In this document: positions 42,898-52,333 of the stretch, in pieces
How positions within the stretch are numbered: position 1 is the first letter of the stretch
Layout of the letters: each line of letters starts with the position of its first letter
From: Parabacteroides faecalis
GTDB lineage: Bacteria > Bacteroidota > Bacteroidia > Bacteroidales > Tannerellaceae
Reading direction: 5' to 3'
Assembly (NCBI RefSeq): GCF_022809355.1
Contig: NZ_JAKZMM010000023.1
Coordinates: 1-64,000 of the forward strand
DNA: 64,000 nt
The notes under the pieces: generated by a model
The model's input: the letters and a program-made list of their open reading frames with translations, nothing else
Told to the model about the DNA's origin: nothing
The model's database searches: none
Program-made: the position numbers and the translations under genes

Positions 42898-45339
42898 ATG
42901 TCAACACAAAAAGTAGCACAACGCGCGCCTAAAAGCGCCTGCAACTTCGCTCCTTCCAATGAAGCGAATATGATGGGCATGAACGACCGAATCAAACGGT
43001 TACGTAAAGAATCGTTCGAAGCTCAACCTTCTTTGTCTATTGAAAGAGCTTTGATCGAAACAAAGTTCTATAAAGAAAACGAAGGGAAATATCCTATTCC
43101 TATCCTACGTGCTCTTAATTTCTATGAGATATGTAAACAGAAAACCATCTATATTGGTAACGACGAGCTAATCGTTGGTGAACGTGGTCCACGTCCTAAG
43201 TCTGTTCCTACGTTTCCCGAATTGACTTGCCACAGTGTTGAAGATTTGCATATTCTGAACACACGCGAATTACAACGCTACACCATCAGCCAAGAAGACA
43301 TTGACACTTACGAACGCGAAGTTATCCCTTACTGGAAAGGTCGTACACAACGCGAACGTATCTTCAATCATGTCCCGAAAGAATGGAAGGAAGCTTACGA
43401 AGTAGGTATGTTCACCGAGTTTATGGAACAAAGAGCTCCTGGCCATACGGCTCTCGACGGAAAAGTATATCGTTACGGATTATTAGACTTAAAAGACAGA
43501 ATCCAAAAGCATATCGAATCACTCGACTTTATGAATGATCCGGAAGCTACCGATAAACAAGAAGAGTTGCAGGCAATGGCCATCTCGTGTGATGCAGCTA
43601 TCTTGTTCGCCAACCGGCATGCAGACCTGGCAGATGAAATGAGTATGACGGAAAAAGATCCGAAACGTGCAGCAGAACTTCGTCGGATTGCGGAAGTATG
43701 CCGTTGGGTTCCGGCTCATGCGCCTCGTGATTTCTGGGAAGCTATCCAAATGTATTGGTTTGTTCACTTGGGAACCATCACAGAACTGAACGGTTGGGAT
43801 GCTATGAATCCAGGACATTTCGATCAGCATCTGGCTCCTTTCTATGAGAAAGGTATTGCTGACGGTACGTTGACCCGCGACCAAGCCAAAGAATTGATGT
43901 CTTGCTTCTTCATCAAAGTCAACAATCATACAGCTCCTCCTAAAGTAGGTATCACAGCCAAGGAAAGTGGAACCTACAACGATTTCACGAATCTGAATAT
44001 CGGAGGTGTAAAATCGGACGGCAGCGATGGCGTCAGTGAAGTATCATATATCATGCTCGAAACTATCGAAGAGCTACATATCCTGCAACCCGGTAGTGCC
44101 ATCCATATCAGTGCCTGCACTCCTGAACGTTTCCTGCGTGCCGGTTGTAAAGTCATTCGTCAAGGACATGGTTATCCTTCGGTATTTAATCCGGATGTAT
44201 ATATTCAGGAATTGATGCGCCAAGGTAAGAGCCTGACCGATGCTCGTGAAGGTGGATGTAGCGGTTGTATCGAAGTTGGTGCCTTCGGAAAAGAAGCATA
44301 CGTCCTGACAGGTTACCTGAATGTTCCGAAGATTCTGGAAGTAACACTGCACAACGGTATCGATCCGGTTTCCGGCAGAAAGGTCGGATTGGAAACGGGT
44401 GAAGCTGATTCATTCCAGACATTCGAAGATTTATATGCAGCCTTCCTGAAACAAATCCATTATTTCGTGGATATGAAAGTGCGCGTCAGCAATTATATCG
44501 ACCGGATGTTTGCCAAATATGCTCCGGCAACATTCCTCTCTCTTTTCATCGACGACTGCATCGCGAAGGGAAAAGACTACTACAATTGCGGACCACGATA
44601 TAATACTACTTATATCCAATGCACCGGCTTAGGTACTATTACGGATAGTTTATGTTCATTGAAGAAGCATGTCTTTGAAGACAAACGGTACACCATGGAT
44701 GAAATGCTTCAGGCAATGAATGACAACTTCGTCGGTCATGAAGTAATGCGTCAGTATATCTTGAATCATACTCCATTCTTCGGAAATGATGATGATAAAG
44801 CGGATTCCGTAGCAGTCCGTGTATTCAATGATCTGTATGATGCCATCGAAGGCAAACCGAATACGAAAGGTGAATGTTTCCACCTGAATATGCTTTCTAC
44901 TACTTGCCACGTTTATTTCGGTAAGGTAATGGGAGCAACACCGAATGGCCGTCTGGCAGGCAGAGCTATCTCTGACGGTACTTCTCCTTCTCACGGAGCA
45001 GACACTCACGGGCCATCTGCCGTTATCAAGTCTTTAGGTAAATTGGATCAGGTAAAGAGTGGCGGTACTTTATTGAATCAACGTTTTATGCCTAGCTTGC
45101 TGAAGCGTGAAGAAGACGTTGCCAAACTGGCTTCTCTGATCCGTACTTACTTTGCTTTGGGCGGACACCATATCCAGTTCAACATCGTAGATACAGAAAC
45201 TTTGTATGCTGCCCAGAAATGTCCGGAAGATTATAGGGATTTGCTGGTGCGCGTAGCCGGTTACAGCGATTATTTCAATGACATGAATGCCGACCTGCAG
45301 GCCGACGTGATTGCACGTACTGAACAGGAATCATTCTAA
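42898..45339 (+). CDS. Glycyl radical enzyme, HypD-like (putative trans-4-hydroxyproline dehydratase)
   Basis: An oxygen-sensitive radical enzyme. Starting at ATG 42898 (MSTQKVAQRAPK) it has 813 residues; the longer frame opens with a TTG that belongs to the promoter region. Active-site Cys457 lies in GCSGCIEVG, followed after two residues by Glu459 and at +16 by Tyr473 (LTGYLN); the glycyl radical loop RVAGYSDYF holds Gly788. The Cys-to-Gly spacing of 331 equals what I recall for HypD (Cys434-Gly765), and the CxE plus Tyr pattern agrees. HypD dehydrates 4-hydroxyproline to pyrroline-5-carboxylate. Other C-C or C-O lyases of the PFL2 group remain possible, and no proC gene is nearby to support the assignment. 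Its activase follows 3 bp later. Confidence 0.82.
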   Translation: MSTQKVAQRAPKSACNFAPSNEANMMGMNDRIKRLRKESFEAQPSLSIERALIETKFYKENEGKYPIPILRALNFYEICKQKTIYIGNDELIVGERGPRPKSVPTFPELTCHSVEDLHILNTRELQRYTISQEDIDTYEREVIPYWKGRTQRERIFNHVPKEWKEAYEVGMFTEFMEQRAPGHTALDGKVYRYGLLDLKDRIQKHIESLDFMNDPEATDKQEELQAMAISCDAAILFANRHADLADEMSMTEKDPKRAAELRRIAEVCRWVPAHAPRDFWEAIQMYWFVHLGTITELNGWDAMNPGHFDQHLAPFYEKGIADGTLTRDQAKELMSCFFIKVNNHTAPPKVGITAKESGTYNDFTNLNIGGVKSDGSDGVSEVSYIMLETIEELHILQPGSAIHISACTPERFLRAGCKVIRQGHGYPSVFNPDVYIQELMRQGKSLTDAREGGCSGCIEVGAFGKEAYVLTGYLNVPKILEVTLHNGIDPVSGRKVGLETGEADSFQTFEDLYAAFLKQIHYFVDMKVRVSNYIDRMFAKYAPATFLSLFIDDCIAKGKDYYNCGPRYNTTYIQCTGLGTITDSLCSLKKHVFEDKRYTMDEMLQAMNDNFVGHEVMRQYILNHTPFFGNDDDKADSVAVRVFNDLYDAIEGKPNTKGECFHLNMLSTTCHVYFGKVMGATPNGRLAGRAISDGTSPSHGADTHGPSAVIKSLGKLDQVKSGGTLLNQRFMPSLLKREEDVAKLASLIRTYFALGGHHIQFNIVDTETLYAAQKCPEDYRDLLVRVAGYSDYFNDMNADLQADVIARTEQESF

Positions 45340-45342
45340 CGT

Positions 45343-46251
45343 ATGGGACTGCTGTTTGATATCAAACGATATGCGATTAATGATGGTCCGGGTATCCGGA
45401 TCACCTTATTCTTGAAAGGTTGCCCGATGTCTTGTGTGTGGTGTCATAATCCGGAAGGCATCGGGAAGAAACCAGTCAAACTTTATACACGGAAGAAATG
45501 TATCGGCTGCCAGACATGCGTGCATGCGTGTCCTGAAGGAGCTTTGGAACTGACACGCTCTGGCATCGTCACGGATAAAACCAAATGCAAGATGTGCGGA
45601 ACCTGTGTAGAAGTTTGTCCGGCTTGTGCCTTGGAGATTTCAGGACGGGAATGGACGGTAAACGAAGCCATGCGCGAGATTGAAAAGGAAACTGCCGTCA
45701 TGGATCGATCGGAAGGCGGAGTTACCTTCTGTGGTGGTGAACCGTTGATGCAACCCGACTTCTTACTGGAACTCTTAACCCGATGTGGACAGGAAGATAT
45801 TCACCGGGCAGTCGATACCACATTGTATGCCTCAGAAGAAGTCGTTCGGCGAGTCATCCCGCTATGTGATTTATTCCTAGTCGATCTGAAACTAATGGAT
45901 TCAGAGAAACACCGGCATTATTGTGGTGTACCCAACGAACGGGTCTTAGAGAATCTCCGGCTGGTAGCCGCTTCGGATGTTCCTTATTGGATTCGTATTC
46001 CACTTATCGATGGCGTCAATGCTGATGAAGAGAATATTCGAAAATCGGCTGAATTTCTTGCCAGTCTGCCCAAACCGCCCGAGATGATCAACCTGCTGGT
46101 GTATCACGACATTGGGAAAAACAAGCATGATAAACTAGGAACGACTTACAATCCGCATCAATACGCAATGCGTGCTCCTGATGAAGCAACCCAACAACGG
46201 TGTTTAGACATCTTTGCCGAACATCAGTTAACGGCTAAAATCGGGGGATAA
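45343..46251 (+). CDS. Glycyl radical enzyme activase (radical SAM, HypE-like)
   Basis: Generates the glycyl radical of the upstream enzyme using S-adenosylmethionine. The 302-residue protein has the radical-SAM CxxxCxxC (Cys27, Cys31, Cys34 in KGCPMSCVWCHNPEG) and an inserted two-cluster ferredoxin domain (CIGCQTCVHACPEGAL and CKMCGTCVEVCPACAL, about 50-100), typical of activases for GREs other than pyruvate formate-lyase. It starts 3 bp after the partner gene's stop, so the pair is translationally linked. Both should work only under anaerobic conditions. Confidence 0.93.
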   Translation: MGLLFDIKRYAINDGPGIRITLFLKGCPMSCVWCHNPEGIGKKPVKLYTRKKCIGCQTCVHACPEGALELTRSGIVTDKTKCKMCGTCVEVCPACALEISGREWTVNEAMREIEKETAVMDRSEGGVTFCGGEPLMQPDFLLELLTRCGQEDIHRAVDTTLYASEEVVRRVIPLCDLFLVDLKLMDSEKHRHYCGVPNERVLENLRLVAASDVPYWIRIPLIDGVNADEENIRKSAEFLASLPKPPEMINLLVYHDIGKNKHDKLGTTYNPHQYAMRAPDEATQQRCLDIFAEHQLTAKIGG

Positions 46252-46259
46252 AAACAATC

Positions 46260-46311
46260 GGGCTTCCTGAAAGTCCTTCTTTTCTCAAGAAGAATGCTTT
46301 CCAGGAAGCCC
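46260..46311 (+). terminator. hairpin after the activase gene
   Basis: GGGCTTCCTGAAAG (46260-46273) pairs with CTTTCCAGGAAGCCC (46297-46311) with one bulged base, followed by AATTTATTT. Its GCTTCC/GGAAGC core is shared with the neighbouring array F. Confidence 0.75.
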
Positions 46312-46350
46312 AATTTATTTGCTTTTATTCATATGAATAATATCCAAAAC

Positions 46351-46595
46351 GCTCGACAGGGTTTCCCCCGCAAAAAATGCTTCGTCGAGCGGCTCGACAG
46401 GGCTTCCTTTACTCAGGAAGCTCCGTCGGAGCGTCGGACAGGGCTTCCTTTTCTCGGGAAGCATCGTCAGAGCGTCGGACAAGGCTTCCTTTTCTCGGGA
46501 AGCATCGTCGGAGCGTCGGACAGGGCTTCCGCTTCTCAGGAAGCTCCGTCAGAGCGTCGGACAGGGCTTCCTTTTTCCAGGAAGCTCCGTCAGAG
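46351..46595. repeat. six tandem units of about 41 bp that reach into the purT stop codon (array F)
   Basis: The consensus unit begins CGTCGGACAGGGCTTCC and ends GGAAGC-TCCGTCGGAG. Five clean copies plus a decayed first one fill 46351-46595. Each unit has two small inverted repeats, GCTTCC/GGAAGC with a short loop and CTCCG-T-CGGAG, about 20 bp apart. The last palindrome (46584-46595) contains the stop codon of purT (46590-46592) and its final Leu codon. The gap is between two convergent genes (activase and purT). Confidence 0.9.
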
Positions 46596-47771
46596 CTTTA
46601 TTTCTAATTGATCCATCATCACACCAGTCTTACGACGAGCTTCTTCCACATTCTCGGCACGGGCCAACAGCACTGCCATACGACGATGACCATTAACCGA
46701 AGGCTTACCAAACAAACGCAACTGCGTGTCGGGCTGATCCAAGACATGCTCCAGATTACCAAAGCTCAACTGCGAACTTTCGCCCTCAACTACAACGGCA
46801 CGCGAAGCTCCTGCTCCCAAGAAACGGATATTTGGTATCGGCAAACCCAATACAGCACGGGCATGAAGGGCGAACTGAGACAAATCCTGGGTAATCATCG
46901 TCACCATACCGGTATCATGCGGACGCGGAGAAACCTCACTGAAGATCACGTCATCACCCTTCACAAACAATTCAACACCAAAGATTCCCCGGCCACCTAA
47001 AGCATCTGTAATCTGCTTGGCTATCTGGCGTGCCTTTTCTTTTGCTACCGGGCTCATCACCTGAGGCTGCCAAGATTCGCGGTAATCACCGTCTTTCTGT
47101 ACATGACCAACCGGCTCCAGGAAAGAAGTTCCGTTGATATGACGAACGGTCAACTGTGTGATTTCATAATCGAAATCCACAAATCCTTCAACAATCACCT
47201 TACCGGCACCAGCACGACCGCCTTCCTGCGCATAATGCCAAGCAGGATCAATATCTTCTTCCTTACGGACAACACTCTGGCCGTGTCCGCTTGAACTCAT
47301 AATCGGTTTTACCACACATGGCATTCCAATCTCTTTTACAGCTGCCTTAAACTCTTCTTCAGTTGCAGCAAAACGATACGGAGAAGTAGGCAAGCCCAAT
47401 TCTTCAGCAGCCAAACGACGGATACCTTCACGATTCATCGTCAACCAAGTAGCCTTAGCCGTAGGAATGACATGGAAACCTTCCTGTTCCAATTCCATCA
47501 ACGTAGTTGTTGCGATGGCTTCTACTTCCGGCACAATATAATCCGGCTTTTCCTTTTCAATGATTTCACGCAGTGCTTTTCCATCCAACATTGAAACCAC
47601 ATACGAACGATCGGCCACTTGCATGGCTGGCGCATTCGCATATTTATCCAGCGCAATGACTTCTACTCCATAACGCTGTAACTCGATTACAAACTCTTTT
47701 CCTAATTCGCCACTACCGCAAAGAACTACTTTCGTAGCAGTAGGTGACATCGGTGTTCCTATTGTTGCCAT
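46590..47771 (-). CDS. purT: Formate-dependent phosphoribosylglycinamide formyltransferase
   Basis: ATP-grasp enzyme that uses formate and ATP to formylate GAR in purine synthesis. The 393-residue protein has the family N-terminus ([42 protein letters not shown]), central ATP-grasp motifs ([35 protein letters not shown]) and [30 protein letters not shown]. Its last two codons and stop (CTC TGA region) lie in a repeat array, so the C-terminal residue may be set by array DNA. It follows nhaC by 11 bp. A pairing with formate released by anaerobic metabolism is plausible but not shown here. Confidence 0.94.
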   Translation of the reverse strand: MATIGTPMSPTATKVVLCGSGELGKEFVIELQRYGVEVIALDKYANAPAMQVADRSYVVSMLDGKALREIIEKEKPDYIVPEVEAIATTTLMELEQEGFHVIPTAKATWLTMNREGIRRLAAEELGLPTSPYRFAATEEEFKAAVKEIGMPCVVKPIMSSSGHGQSVVRKEEDIDPAWHYAQEGGRAGAGKVIVEGFVDFDYEITQLTVRHINGTSFLEPVGHVQKDGDYRESWQPQVMSPVAKEKARQIAKQITDALGGRGIFGVELFVKGDDVIFSEVSPRPHDTGMVTMITQDLSQFALHARAVLGLPIPNIRFLGAGASRAVVVEGESSQLSFGNLEHVLDQPDTQLRLFGKPSVNGHRRMAVLLARAENVEEARRKTGVMMDQLEIKL

Positions 47772-47782
47772 AGTATATTATT

Positions 47783-49096
47783 TTAAGTATATTGTCGAGG
47801 ATATTTGAAGATAATTGCCAACAATGCGCCTACACCCAACAAATACGGATAATACAAATACTGCATGATCTCCAACGGAGAAACATTTCCTAAACCGGAA
47901 GCCATGAGCATTTGCGCACCATACGGGATAATACCTTGTACGAAGCAAGAGAATATATCCAATAAACTGGCACTTCGCCGCGGATCTATATGGAAACGTG
48001 TGGCAATATCTTTCGCTATCGGACCTGCCATAATCAGGGCAATTGTATTGTTGGCCGTACACAAATTGGCAAAACTGACTAGTCCGGCAATACTGGCTTC
48101 TGCTCCACGGGCCGAATCAATACGGGCCGTCAGCTTCTGGATGATCCATTCGATTCCACCATTATATCGGATCATTTCCAACATACCACCTGCCAAAAGC
48201 GTCACGATAATCAATTCGCCCATCCCGGTAATACCATTTCCCATCGCAGCATTCCAGGCCCAAATATCAAATGCGCCCGTCAGCAAACCGGTGATACCTG
48301 ACAAAAGAATGCCTAAGAACAAGACCAGCATCACATTCATACCGGCAATGGCAGCAACCAAAACAACCAAATAAGGCAAAACCTTCACCCATTCGATATG
48401 TTCCGGCTGATAACTCTCGTGAACTCCCAAGCCCAACCAGACATATAAAACGGCCGTAAGTATAGCCACCGGCAATGCAATCCGGAAATTCACCTTAAAC
48501 TTATCAGACATCTCACAACCTTGTGTCCGGGTAGCCACGATGGTTGTATCGGAAATAAAAGAAAGGTTATCACCAAACATGGCACCACTCACCACCACGC
48601 CTAGCATCAACGCATCCGGCATTCCGGCTTTTTCAGCAATTCCTACAGCCACCGGTGCCAAGGCGACAATGGTTCCAACGGATGTTCCCACCGAAATCGA
48701 AATAAAGCAGGCGGCAATGAAAATACCGGCAGCCAGCAAATTGCCCGGAAGAAGAGACATCGTCAGATTAACCGTAGCATCTACCGCTCCCATTTCCTTG
48801 GCAGTCTGAGCAAATGCTCCTGCCAAGATAAAAATGACTACCATCAACATAATGTTGCTGTTGGCAGCTCCTTTGCAGAACTGCTCGATCCGGCTATTCA
48901 GTTTTCCACCTTTTGAGATAGCAATTGCCACAACCGATGAAAGGACAAACGAGACCGTAATCGGCATCTTGTAGAAATCTCCGGCAATACAAGAAACCGC
49001 CAGATAAGAAAGCAGAAATACTCCTAACGGGAGCAAAGCCCACACGTTAGGAGTATGTTGAAATGTTTTATTTGTATGCTGAGTGTTTTGTGTCAT
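47783..49096 (-). CDS. nhaC: NhaC-family sodium/proton antiporter
   Basis: An inner-membrane antiporter of 437 residues with about 11-12 hydrophobic segments. Conserved segments include SISVGTSVGTIVALAPVAVGIAEKAG, SGAMFGDNLSFISDTTIVATRTQGCEM and CTANNTIALIMAGPIAKDIA. Family members exchange Na+ (sometimes a metabolite such as malate for lactate) for protons; the ion here is not determinable. It is 12 bp after the DUF5686 gene and 11 bp before purT, so all three are probably one transcript. Confidence 0.88.
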   Translation of the reverse strand: MTQNTQHTNKTFQHTPNVWALLPLGVFLLSYLAVSCIAGDFYKMPITVSFVLSSVVAIAISKGGKLNSRIEQFCKGAANSNIMLMVVIFILAGAFAQTAKEMGAVDATVNLTMSLLPGNLLAAGIFIAACFISISVGTSVGTIVALAPVAVGIAEKAGMPDALMLGVVVSGAMFGDNLSFISDTTIVATRTQGCEMSDKFKVNFRIALPVAILTAVLYVWLGLGVHESYQPEHIEWVKVLPYLVVLVAAIAGMNVMLVLFLGILLSGITGLLTGAFDIWAWNAAMGNGITGMGELIIVTLLAGGMLEMIRYNGGIEWIIQKLTARIDSARGAEASIAGLVSFANLCTANNTIALIMAGPIAKDIATRFHIDPRRSASLLDIFSCFVQGIIPYGAQMLMASGLGNVSPLEIMQYLYYPYLLGVGALLAIIFKYPRQYT

Positions 49097-49108
49097 TCTT
49101 TGTCTGTT

Positions 49109-51688
49109 TTAGAACGAGAAGCGCAACGCTATACGAACGCCTCCTTTCTTGATTCCCGGATTATCCAAATACGTTAATCGGCGATAATAATCTATACGTA
49201 AAATCTTCAGGATATTTTCCAAACCGATACTGGCTTCCATATATGGCTGATTTCCCATTGGCATAGTTCCTTCTGGCAGCTGGAACAAACCTGGTGTCAG
49301 TGTCGGATTGTTCTTATCAGTTAAGTTTCCGTAAATACCACTGAAAGAAACAACTTCACGCAACTTCAACCATTTAATACCAGGAATACGGTTCAAAATC
49401 CAACCCTTCAAATAATAAGTCACATACCAGGAAACATACTGGTCGGTTACAAATTCCATGGCATTCATCATATTGAAGGCTTCCGGCTGAATCGTCAATG
49501 ACTGGTTGGTATTCGGCAGAATCAACAAGGGGAAAGGAACTTTATCCCATACCTTACCGGCTTTTACCTTCGCATCAATATGACCGAACGAAGACAACCA
49601 AATACGCTTTTCTGCACTTACCTCTGTATGATTGTATTGGTAATCACCACCCAATCCCTTAAAGCCAAACTGATGAGAGACTTTGAATACCGGAGCATCT
49701 TTCGAAAGGTTGAAGACAGATTCCCGACCAGCACGTCCGTTATAAGCACGCTCGCCTGGAGCAAAACGGAGTTGTAAGCCCAATTCGGTCTTGTTGAAGT
49801 CTGAAATATGTGTCAACGAACCATCCGTATTCATCAAATCATAACTCAATGTTCCGGCAGCCTCGTTGTTCTCATGTCGAACCCAACCTAAAATACCCAC
49901 GTTGTTCAACCACTCTTTTTCGTATTGCAACATTGTCTTCCGGATATATTGCATGTGCGTTACCGGAGTTCCGACCTTAATAGCAACGAACATGTTATCC
50001 TTGCTCGTAAACAAGAAGTCCTGACCCGGCGTATAAACATCATATTCATGAATCAACGAAAGATTATTGCGCGGATATTCTCCCGGATGGTATTCTTTCT
50101 TATTGAAACTATGCGTTAAGGTCGCATTGTATTTCAATTTACGGTCGTCTACACCATAAGCCAGATAGCCATCGGCGAACCAACGATCGCTCAAATTAGC
50201 AGTTGTCATACCACCAACACGGAAACGAATACCTTCCAAGTTATTCGCACTGATCGTCGTATTCATCGGACCAAAGTCAAATTTACTGCTATTCCGGTCT
50301 TTTCCAGTTTGTATATATCCCGAGATCAGGATTTCGGCTGTCTTGATAATCACATTGAAAACAGGTACTTTTCGCATCTGTGCCAACAATTCATCCAAGG
50401 CACTCTCCTTCTCTTTCAACGGTATATGACGATGATTCACCCAAAACGAATCTGGTTGCGCATTAGCCTGCGGGGCAAAATGATTTTCTCCCAACAGACC
50501 AAAGACAGAATCCCTATTGGCCACTTCAAACGAATACTTGTCATAACTCCTCAACTGATGGGCATAGAACTGTTGCGTTCCTTCCACGATATAGAAATTA
50601 ATAAAGGTATTCTCCGTATCCAATACCCATGTGCTATCCGGCATCTGTTTAAATTCCTGGTCGATTCGAAGCCGGTCTACGAAGTTCAAATTGATATGCG
50701 AAGGGACGTTTAACGTGAATTTCTTTAACGCATAGTTACCATCAAGGGTTACGTATAAACGACCTGTAAATCCGTAGCTTTCACTATTAACAGGGACAAA
50801 TGCCAAGTCCACACATTTCGTTCCGCTCACATCGAGCGTATCCATGATGTAATACTTATAATAAGAAACAGCTAACGCAGATGACAACGGACTGACAAAG
50901 CGGTTCAACAGGATATTGATATTATTGTCGAAGATATTGATACCCTGAAAGATTTCCTCCAAATTTGCACTAATACCACCTTCGTCCAAGGTTTTATCCA
51001 CACCTTGCATGTGCTTACCCTTGATAATAATCTTTTCTGCTTTAGGCTTCTTCCGGTAATAACGGTCGGCCAAGGTCTCACGCACAGAAAGTGTCAGGAT
51101 CGGTTTTCCGTTAAACTCCGATGTATCCAGATAATTCTTGATGAAGCTGAATTTCTTTCCCAGCTTACTGTCCAGATTCGGACTGAAATTATCCAAAGCC
51201 AGACTCAATTTCTCGTAACTCTCTACCTGATATTCATCCTTAGCTTCAATCCGGTTATCATCTTTGTGCTCGATCACCTTTTTGATCAACTCAACAGCCG
51301 GATTATTCTTTCGCGAATATTTCTCGCGCTTCGGTTTTACCACTACTTCCGTCAGCTCATACGAAGTAGGACGCAACATAATAGCTAAAGCGGCATTGTT
51401 CTTTCCGGCTTTCAGCTGAATTTCCTTTTCTGTATATCCCATGGATGAAACCACCAACGTTGTATAGCCTTTATCGTTCTGCAACGAAAAAGCACCGTTA
51501 TCATCTGTCATGGCTCCTATCGTCGAATTCTTAAACAATACCGAGACATACGACAAAGGTTCTCCTGTAATCGAATCTTTCACAATACCCGACACCGAAG
51601 TTACCGTCTGACTTGATAACGTATTATACAAGCTGCCCATCATCCAGAAGAATAGCAGCAAGCTAGTCAATCGTACTATTTTAACCAT
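49109..51688 (-). CDS. DUF5686 outer-membrane protein with carboxypeptidase-regulatory-like domain
   Basis: An outer-membrane beta-barrel-type protein of unknown role, common in Bacteroidetes. From MVKIVRLTSLLLFF the product is 859 residues with a signal peptide ending near LSSQ. A CarboxypepD_reg-like fold (about 28-105; GIVKDSITGEPLSYVSVLFKNSTIGAMTDDNGAF) precedes the large DUF5686 region, rich in alternating strands and ending in FSF, a typical outer-membrane C-terminus (Phe last). The in-frame ATG at 51742 lies upstream of the promoter box and is rejected. It leads the nhaC-purT transcript. Confidence 0.85.
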   Translation of the reverse strand: MVKIVRLTSLLLFFWMMGSLYNTLSSQTVTSVSGIVKDSITGEPLSYVSVLFKNSTIGAMTDDNGAFSLQNDKGYTTLVVSSMGYTEKEIQLKAGKNNAALAIMLRPTSYELTEVVVKPKREKYSRKNNPAVELIKKVIEHKDDNRIEAKDEYQVESYEKLSLALDNFSPNLDSKLGKKFSFIKNYLDTSEFNGKPILTLSVRETLADRYYRKKPKAEKIIIKGKHMQGVDKTLDEGGISANLEEIFQGINIFDNNINILLNRFVSPLSSALAVSYYKYYIMDTLDVSGTKCVDLAFVPVNSESYGFTGRLYVTLDGNYALKKFTLNVPSHINLNFVDRLRIDQEFKQMPDSTWVLDTENTFINFYIVEGTQQFYAHQLRSYDKYSFEVANRDSVFGLLGENHFAPQANAQPDSFWVNHRHIPLKEKESALDELLAQMRKVPVFNVIIKTAEILISGYIQTGKDRNSSKFDFGPMNTTISANNLEGIRFRVGGMTTANLSDRWFADGYLAYGVDDRKLKYNATLTHSFNKKEYHPGEYPRNNLSLIHEYDVYTPGQDFLFTSKDNMFVAIKVGTPVTHMQYIRKTMLQYEKEWLNNVGILGWVRHENNEAAGTLSYDLMNTDGSLTHISDFNKTELGLQLRFAPGERAYNGRAGRESVFNLSKDAPVFKVSHQFGFKGLGGDYQYNHTEVSAEKRIWLSSFGHIDAKVKAGKVWDKVPFPLLILPNTNQSLTIQPEAFNMMNAMEFVTDQYVSWYVTYYLKGWILNRIPGIKWLKLREVVSFSGIYGNLTDKNNPTLTPGLFQLPEGTMPMGNQPYMEASIGLENILKILRIDYYRRLTYLDNPGIKKGGVRIALRFSF

Positions 51689-51723
51689 CGTATTTATATT
51701 CCTACACGAATTAGAATTGTGCG

Positions 51724-51731
51724 CAAAAGTA
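51724..51731 (-). promoter_or_regulatory. -7 promoter box of the DUF5686-nhaC-purT unit
   Basis: Minus-strand TACTTTTG (51731-51724) fits TAnnTTTG and lies 36 bp before the chosen ATG at 51688, so the upstream ATG at 51742 cannot be used from this promoter. Confidence 0.65.
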
Positions 51732-51819
51732 GATCTTTTCACGTATAGAACAGGAACATCTCTTATTAATAAAATATAACCGCCCTACCCGGATCTGACT
51801 TTTATACCATTAATTCTGT

Positions 51820-52299
51820 CTAATTGAACAAAAACGAAACCACTCTCTCCAAATATAGAACATCTGTCTTGTCAAAACTATCCAACTGATCACTATCAAT
51901 GTCTAATACAGCCATGATTTCGCCCGCTTGATTCCGGACAGGCACTACAATCTCTGAACGAGAAGCCGAATTACAGGCAATATGTCCCGGAAATTGATCG
52001 ACATCCGGCACTACGAGCGTCTTACCTTCTTTCCAGGCAGAACCACAAACACCCCGTCCACGCCGGATCCGCGTACAAGCAATCGGACCTTGGAAAGGTC
52101 CTAAAACCAACTCCTCATCCACTACACGATAAAAACCAACCCAAAAGAAATGAAAAGTCTGCCATAAAGCCGCCGAAATATTAGCCATATTGGCTATCAC
52201 ATCTTTTTCATTTTTTACAAGAGCTTCCAATTGAGGCATCAACTCTTGATATTTTTCAGCCTTCCCAGCTTCTTTATCTATAACAAGTTCTTCAGCCAT
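51820..52299 (-). CDS. msrC: Free methionine-(R)-sulfoxide reductase (GAF domain)
   Basis: Reduces free methionine R-sulfoxide. From MAEELVIDKEAG the product is 159 residues, one GAF domain, with the family cysteines in CTRIRRGRGVCGSAW and HIACNSASRSEIVVPV. It has its own promoter 27 bp upstream. The longer upstream frame begins with MFFYLESL, upstream of the promoter, and is rejected. Cytoplasmic oxidant defence fits the gene's isolation between unrelated neighbours. Confidence 0.9.
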   Translation of the reverse strand: MAEELVIDKEAGKAEKYQELMPQLEALVKNEKDVIANMANISAALWQTFHFFWVGFYRVVDEELVLGPFQGPIACTRIRRGRGVCGSAWKEGKTLVVPDVDQFPGHIACNSASRSEIVVPVRNQAGEIMAVLDIDSDQLDSFDKTDVLYLERVVSFLFN

Positions 52300-52325
52300 A
52301 GTCGATCGATATAGATTGTAAGTCG

Positions 52326-52333
52326 CAAAGTTA
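52326..52333 (-). promoter_or_regulatory. -7 promoter box of the fRMsr gene
   Basis: Minus-strand TAACTTTG (52333-52326) fits TAnnTTTG. It fixes translation at 52299. Confidence 0.65.

Noticed and set aside
46351-46595. Possible CRISPR array
   Set aside because: The whole 41-bp unit repeats; there are no unique spacers and no cas genes.
46294-46611. Plus-strand frames across array F
   Set aside because: They are translations of the repeat units in shifting frames, without a known family.
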